Assembly: GCF_024580525.1 (NCBI RefSeq)
Contig: NZ_JANIKQ010000004.1
Coordinates: 1 to 64,000, forward strand
DNA from: Neisseria dentiae
Lineage (GTDB): Bacteria; Pseudomonadota; Gammaproteobacteria; Burkholderiales; Neisseriaceae
Length of the DNA stretch: 64,000 bases
Reading direction: 5' to 3'
The notes below the pieces were generated by a model, which was not told the DNA's origin, did not search any database, and saw nothing but the letters and a program-made list of their open reading frames with translations. Every line of letters starts with the position of its first letter. The first letter of the stretch is position 1. Shown one piece after another: positions 60,196 to 64,000 of this stretch. The position numbers and the translations under genes were made by a program.

Positions 60196-60244
60196 AAATA
60201 ACTATAATCAATAATTTATTCATATAGATAAATAGGATTAAAAA

Positions 60245-60988
60245 ATGAATTATAAATATATTATTTTTTCGCTTGCGCTCGCAGCAGGCTTGGCTGCCGC
60301 CGAAACGCATCCGCATTGGTCGTATGAAGGCGATAAAAGCAGCCCGGCGCATTGGGGCGAGCTGAGCGAAGCGTTTGCCATGTGCGGAAAAGGTAAAAAC
60401 CAGTCGCCGGTGGATTTAACCAATGCCATTCACGTTTCGGGCAACAGCATAGATTTCCGCTATCAGCCCGCGCGTTTCCGCATCGAAAACAACGGCCATA
60501 CGGTTCAGCTTACCCCCGATGCCGGCGGTGAAACGCTGGATATCGGCGGCAAGAAAATGCAGTTGAAGCAGTTCCACTTCCACACGCCCAGCGAGCACAC
60601 GTTTAACCACCGCCATTTTCCGATGGAAGCCCATTTCGTACACCAAAGCAGCACGGGCGAGTTGGCCGTGCTGACGGTGCTGTTTCAAGAAGGCCGGAAC
60701 AACCCCGCGCTGGCGCAGATTCTGGCCAAGCACTTGAAAGCCGGACAGTCGGCTCAGACGGCCGCGCCGTTGGATATCAACACGCTGTTTCCCGCCAACC
60801 GCCGCCATTTCCGCCTGAACGGCTCGCTCACCACGCCGCCGTGCAGCGAAGGGGTGAACTGGATTGTGTTGGAAACACCGGTCAGCGCAGGGGCAGGGCA
60901 GATTAAGGCGATGGCGAAAATGATAGGCCACCCGAATAACCGCCCCGTGCAACCTTTGAACGCGCGGATTGTGATCAAGGAAAACTGA
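60245..60988 (+). CDS. cah: periplasmic alpha-carbonic anhydrase
   Basis: 247 residues. A signal peptide (IIFSLALAAGLAAAE) is followed by the alpha-CA fold: HWSYEG near the N-terminus, QSPVDL, the zinc His of LKQFHFHTPSEH with the third His in AHFVHQ, and PPCSEGVNWIVLE. Two Cys (in AMCGKGKNQ and TPPCSEG) can form the usual disulfide. It interconverts CO2 and bicarbonate in the periplasm, important in capnophilic Neisseria. A candidate FNR-like promoter lies upstream. Confidence 0.94.
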   Translation: MNYKYIIFSLALAAGLAAAETHPHWSYEGDKSSPAHWGELSEAFAMCGKGKNQSPVDLTNAIHVSGNSIDFRYQPARFRIENNGHTVQLTPDAGGETLDIGGKKMQLKQFHFHTPSEHTFNHRHFPMEAHFVHQSSTGELAVLTVLFQEGRNNPALAQILAKHLKAGQSAQTAAPLDINTLFPANRRHFRLNGSLTTPPCSEGVNWIVLETPVSAGAGQIKAMAKMIGHPNNRPVQPLNARIVIKEN

Positions 60989-61074
60989 CACAGGCTGCGG
61001 CTTGTGCGGCGGTTGTTTCAGACGGCCTTTTGGTGTTAAGGTGCACACAGGCAAACAAACTAAGGAAAACAGCC

Positions 61075-61725
61075 ATGAAACTCTATATTTACGACCATTG
61101 CCCCTTCTGCGTGCGCGCCCGCATGATTTTCGGCCTGCGCGGGTTGGCGGCGGAAGAAATTGTGCTGTTGAACGACGACGAAGCCACCCCCATCGGTATG
61201 ATAGGCGCCAAACAGGTGCCGATACTGCAAAAAGACGACGGTTCGTATATGGGCGAGAGCTTGGATATCGTGCGTTATATCGATAATCTGGCGGATAAAG
61301 GCCGTCTGAAAGAAGAAATCCGACCCGAAGTGCAGGCTTGGCTGGATAAGGCCAACACTTATGTCAGCAAGTTGGTGCAGCCGCGCATGGTATCGATCGG
61401 GCTGCCCGAGTTTGCCACCCAAAGCGCAATTGATTATTTCGTGCATAAAAAAGAAGCCAATATCGGCAGCTTTGCCGAAAATCTGGCAAAAACCGATGAA
61501 TATCTGCAAACCCTGCATGCTGATTTGGCTGATTTGGAACGGCAGGTTGCAGGCGTGCACAATCTGAACGGCGAAGGTTTGAGCATGGAAGATATCCACG
61601 TTTTCCCGCTGCTGCGCAACTTAACGGCGGTGCGCGGGTTGGCGCTGCCGCCGAAATTGAAAGCCTATACGGACAATATGCCCGCCGCTTCAGGCGTGCC
61701 GCTTTATACGGATAGGGCGGTGTAG
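61075..61725 (+). CDS. grxB: glutaredoxin 2
   Basis: 216 residues from the ATG at 61075 with a TAAGGA site. Glutaredoxin-like N-terminal domain with CPFC in YDHCPFCVRARMIF, then a GST-like all-helical C-terminal domain. GrxB reduces disulfides with glutathione. A DUS-pair terminator (61751-61784) follows, between it and the converging queH gene. Confidence 0.93.
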   Translation: MKLYIYDHCPFCVRARMIFGLRGLAAEEIVLLNDDEATPIGMIGAKQVPILQKDDGSYMGESLDIVRYIDNLADKGRLKEEIRPEVQAWLDKANTYVSKLVQPRMVSIGLPEFATQSAIDYFVHKKEANIGSFAENLAKTDEYLQTLHADLADLERQVAGVHNLNGEGLSMEDIHVFPLLRNLTAVRGLALPPKLKAYTDNMPAASGVPLYTDRAV

Positions 61726-61750
61726 GTTATTTTGAATTTTGCAAAAGCCT

Positions 61751-61784
61751 CAGGCCGTCTGAAACCATATTTCAGACGGCCTGA
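61751..61784. terminator. DUS-pair terminator between grxB and queH
   Basis: CAGGCCGTCTGAAA, loop CCATA, TTTCAGACGGCCTG, between converging genes. Confidence 0.7.
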
Positions 61785-61841
61785 GTGAATGTCGCAAAGA
61801 TTGCGGCCGGCCGGAACCCTGCCGGCTAAACCGAAAGCGCG

Positions 61842-62525
61842 TCAGCTGTTTTCCTCTTCGTCGCCGTAATATTTCACACCGATTTTAATCGGCGCCCGGC
61901 CTTGCGATTTGCGGTGGTGGTTGGTGTCGCGCAGCGAATAGGCGCAGCCGCAGTATTCCTGTTGGTAGAAATGTTCGCGCTTGCTGATTTCGATCATGCG
62001 CGCGCTGCCGCCGCCTTTGCGCCAGTTGAAATCCCAATACACCACGTCGTCGTACGGCGCGGCGGCGCGGTGGCCGCAGTCGTTGATCTGGTTCATGTTT
62101 TTCCAGCGCGAAATGCCCAGCGAGCTGGTGAGCACGGGGAAGCCGTGTTCGTGGGCATAAAGGGCGGCGCGCTCGAAACGCATATCGAAACACATGGTGC
62201 AGCGGCGGCCGCGTTCGGGGTCCATTTCCATGCCTTTGGCGCGCTCGAACCAGTTATCAACATCGTAATCGGCGTCGATAAAGGGAATATTGTGTTTTTT
62301 GGCAAAAGCGATGTTTTCGTTTTTGCGGATTTCGTATTCTTTTTTCGGGTGGATATTGGGGTTGTAGAAGAAAATGGTGTAGTCAATGCCGCTGGCGAGC
62401 ATGGCCTCCATCACTTCGCCCGAGCAGGGGGCGCAGCAGGAATGCAGCAGCACTTTTTTGTGGCCGCCCGGCGGGGTGAGCACGGGGCGCTCGATGGGGG
62501 TTACTTCGGGTTTGTTGTCGTTCAT
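61842..62525 (-). CDS. queH: epoxyqueuosine reductase QueH
   Basis: 227 residues, DUF208. Cys motifs are in [13 protein letters not shown] (vicinal Cys and CxxC) and the downstream [13 protein letters not shown], plus EYCGCAYSL near the end, all consistent with the Fe-S and metal sites of QueH. It makes the last step of queuosine synthesis on tRNA, replacing the unrelated QueG. It is an intact single gene. Confidence 0.93.
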   Translation of the reverse strand: MNDNKPEVTPIERPVLTPPGGHKKVLLHSCCAPCSGEVMEAMLASGIDYTIFFYNPNIHPKKEYEIRKNENIAFAKKHNIPFIDADYDVDNWFERAKGMEMDPERGRRCTMCFDMRFERAALYAHEHGFPVLTSSLGISRWKNMNQINDCGHRAAAPYDDVVYWDFNWRKGGGSARMIEISKREHFYQQEYCGCAYSLRDTNHHRKSQGRAPIKIGVKYYGDEEENS

Positions 62526-62601
62526 GGTGTGTGGCCGTTGAAAGATTTTCAGACGGCCTCATTAATCTGGCCGTCTGAAAAAAGGTTTCTCAATTAAGGC
62601 G

Positions 62602-62709
62602 TATAGCTAATCCACTTTAAAATAAGTACAAGGCGGCGAGCCGCAGATAGTACAAGTAGTACAGCAAGGCGAGCCAACGCGGTAATTATTTTAAAGTGGG
62701 TTGGCTATA
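62602..62709 (-). mobile_element. Correia-type repeat element, short class, 108 bp
   Basis: Terminal inverted repeats TATAGCTAATCCACTTTAAAATAA on the left and its complement (ATTATTTTAAAGTGGGTTGGCTATA) on the right. The core ACAAGGCGGCGAGCCGCAG...TAGTACAAGTAGTACAGCAAGGCGAGCCAACGC is the inverted version of the Correia core. The length fits the short class of about 105-110 bp. It is between queH and holB. Confidence 0.85.
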
Positions 62710-62780
62710 TTTTAGCAGAATCAAGGCCGTCTGAAACCTGTATAATGCCTGCTTTTCCAGCCGTTTTTTGCGCTTTTCTT

Positions 62781-63758
62781 ATGATTTATCCGTGGCACCA
62801 AACCCAATGGCGGCAGCTTGCGGAACACCGCAACAACCTGCCCAACGCCTGGCTGTTTACCGGCAGGCAGAACACCGGCAAAACCGCGTTTGCCCGCCAT
62901 ACCGCCCAAGCCCTCTTGTGTGAGCAGCCCGGCACGGCTGGCGACCCCTGCGGCGTTTGCCCGTCGTGCCATCTGTTTGCGCAAAACAGCCATCCCGATT
63001 TTTACGAACTCACGTCCGAAATCCCCGACGGCGAAGCGGTGGGGCGCAAGCTGTTGCAGATTAAAATCGACGCCGTGCGCGAGGTGGTCGACAACATCCA
63101 CCTCACTTCCGTGCGCGGCGGGCGGCGTATCGTGCTGGTGCATCCGGCCGAAAGCATGAACCTCCAGGCCACCAACGGCCTTTTGAAAGTGCTGGAAGAG
63201 CCGCCCGAAAACGTGCTGTTTTTGCTGGTTACCCATGCGCGCGACAAACTGCTGCCCACCATCAAAAGCCGCTGCCGCCAAATGGTGCTGCCGCCGCCTT
63301 CGCACGAAGAAGCCTTGCAGTATTTGCGGCAGCAGGAAACAGACGATGCCGAAAACCTGCTGGCCTTTCACGGCGGCGCGCCCCTGTTCGAGCACCAGCC
63401 CGAACTCGACGAACTGCGCGAATCGCTGCTCGAGCTGTTGGCCGCCCCGCGCCTGCTGGCGATACTCGACTATGCCGCCGAGTTCGACAAACACAAACAG
63501 CCGCTGGCCGTTTTTCTCGACTGGCTGCACAAATGGCTGCTCGATGTGGGTTTGGCGCAACAGCATATGCCGCCGCTGTATTACCCGCAACACGCGCAGG
63601 CATCGGCGCAAACGGGCAGGCGCACATCCGGCGCTGCCCTGTTCGCACTGACAGGCCGTCTGAACCGCTTAAGCCCTTACGGATACCACACGCTGAGTGT
63701 TAAAATGCAGATCGAAAGTTTGCTGACCGATTATCTCGAATTCTGGCAAAACAAATAA
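62781..63758 (+). CDS. holB: DNA polymerase III delta' subunit
   Basis: 325 residues from the ATG at 62781 (MIYPWHQTQWRQL). Clamp-loader AAA+ fold: LPNAWLFTGRQNTGKTAFARHTA (a modified P-loop), a zinc-binding Cys set in CEQPGTAGDPCGVCPSC, and ATNGLLKVLEEPPENVLFLLVTH (SRC region follows in KSRCRQMVLPPP). It is part of the gamma complex that loads the beta clamp. The pilZ gene starts 26 bases later, a known neisserial pairing. Confidence 0.95.
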   Translation: MIYPWHQTQWRQLAEHRNNLPNAWLFTGRQNTGKTAFARHTAQALLCEQPGTAGDPCGVCPSCHLFAQNSHPDFYELTSEIPDGEAVGRKLLQIKIDAVREVVDNIHLTSVRGGRRIVLVHPAESMNLQATNGLLKVLEEPPENVLFLLVTHARDKLLPTIKSRCRQMVLPPPSHEEALQYLRQQETDDAENLLAFHGGAPLFEHQPELDELRESLLELLAAPRLLAILDYAAEFDKHKQPLAVFLDWLHKWLLDVGLAQQHMPPLYYPQHAQASAQTGRRTSGAALFALTGRLNRLSPYGYHTLSVKMQIESLLTDYLEFWQNK

Positions 63759-63784
63759 CAACCGAACATTAAAAGGGAAAACCA

Positions 63785-64000
63785 ATGATGAATGCCCCCC
63801 AAGACCTGCCCGGCCGCATGATGGCCCTGCAACTGCGCGAAAAAGCAGCACTCTACAACAGCTATATGCCGTTTCTCGAACACGGCGGCCTGTTCGTGCC
63901 CACCGACGATATTTTTTCGCTGGGCGACGAAGTGCTGCTGGCTTTGGAACTCACCGACCACCCCGGCAAAAAATTCCTGCGCACCAAAGTAGCTTGGATT
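63785..64000 (+). CDS. pilZ: PilZ-domain type IV pilus assembly protein, 5' part
   Basis: The first 72 residues are present; the gene runs off the window. The N-terminus MMNAPQDLPGRMMALQLREK is followed by a strand-rich segment (LEHGGLFVPTDDIFSLGDEVLLALEL), which is the PilZ signature without the RxxxR c-di-GMP motif in the visible part. In pathogenic Neisseria PilZ is needed for pilus biogenesis, and it sits after holB there too. Confidence 0.9.
   Translation, partial: MMNAPQDLPGRMMALQLREKAALYNSYMPFLEHGGLFVPTDDIFSLGDEVLLALELTDHPGKKFLRTKVAWI

Noticed and set aside
59909..60244. A small gene between trpB and carbonic anhydrase
   Set aside because: Only short frames with no ribosome-binding site or motif; the stretch holds a terminator and a promoter region.

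Overview
The window is a chromosomal segment from a Neisseria-type betaproteobacterium (Neisseriaceae). The clearest sign is the DNA uptake sequence AGGCCGTCTGAA, which occurs throughout the window, singly inside genes and as inverted pairs forming terminators. This is the AG-DUS dialect, not the ATGCCGTCTGAA form that dominates in N. meningitidis and N. gonorrhoeae, so a commensal or animal Neisseria is more likely than a pathogenic one. The mtrR-mtrCDE efflux locus, fetA, the fimV/tspA-yciB-yciI-bolA-PPIase block, lspA-ispH and Correia-like elements support this. No IS element, prophage, CRISPR array or rRNA operon was seen.

Layout. 1-360: tRNA-Leu(CAA) and terminators. 543-8407: a Correia-like element, an SCO lipoprotein, hisG, a NYN-LOTUS protein, a YjbR protein, hisD, alr, tatD and hflX. 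8586-14042: fimV (minus) divergent from yciB-yciI-bolA and two parvulin-type PPIases. 14140-20996: mtrR divergent from mtrCDE. 21138-25301: ArsR with a luciferase-like monooxygenase, an old yellow enzyme, and TetR with a membrane protein. 25410-29190: a copper-RiPP (bufferin/oxazolin, HvfABCX-like) cluster with an ECF sigma factor and anti-sigma. 29249-31558: Fur-box-like sites and fetA. 31777-43588: fpr, lspA-ispH, tsaD, metF, potD-like, rppH, glycosyltransferase-gmhB-acyltransferase-YgjP and uppP. 43780-51760: mostly minus-strand housekeeping genes (dsbA, SPOR protein, comM, ubiK, mutT, prlC). 52044-57084: ArsR, xth, trkA, gntP-gntK. 57340-57875: two tiny lipoproteins. 58085-64000: trpF-trpB, carbonic anhydrase, grxB, queH, holB and the start of pilZ.

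The most interesting system is the cluster at 25410-29190. It holds a DoxX protein, two exported precursors carrying repeated EGKCG motifs, a DUF692/MNIO enzyme, a DUF2063 partner, an ECF sigma factor and a 58-residue zinc-finger anti-sigma. One precursor has a lipobox, so its modified peptide is predicted to be lipid-anchored; the other has an ordinary secretion signal. A candidate ECF promoter (TGTAAG-N16-CGTCTA) lies 31 bases before the first gene. Family knowledge links such clusters to copper binding by thiooxazole or related modified cysteines.

Several regulatory circuits can be read directly: near-identical palindromes in front of arsR and its neighbouring monooxygenase, a gonococcus-like mtrR promoter/operator, Fur-like sites before fetA, and an FNR-like site before carbonic anhydrase. 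Dispersed elements include three full Correia-type elements (155, 156 and 108 bp), one shorter relative, and a family of ACTCGGGCTTGACCCGAGT palindromes, mostly between convergent genes.
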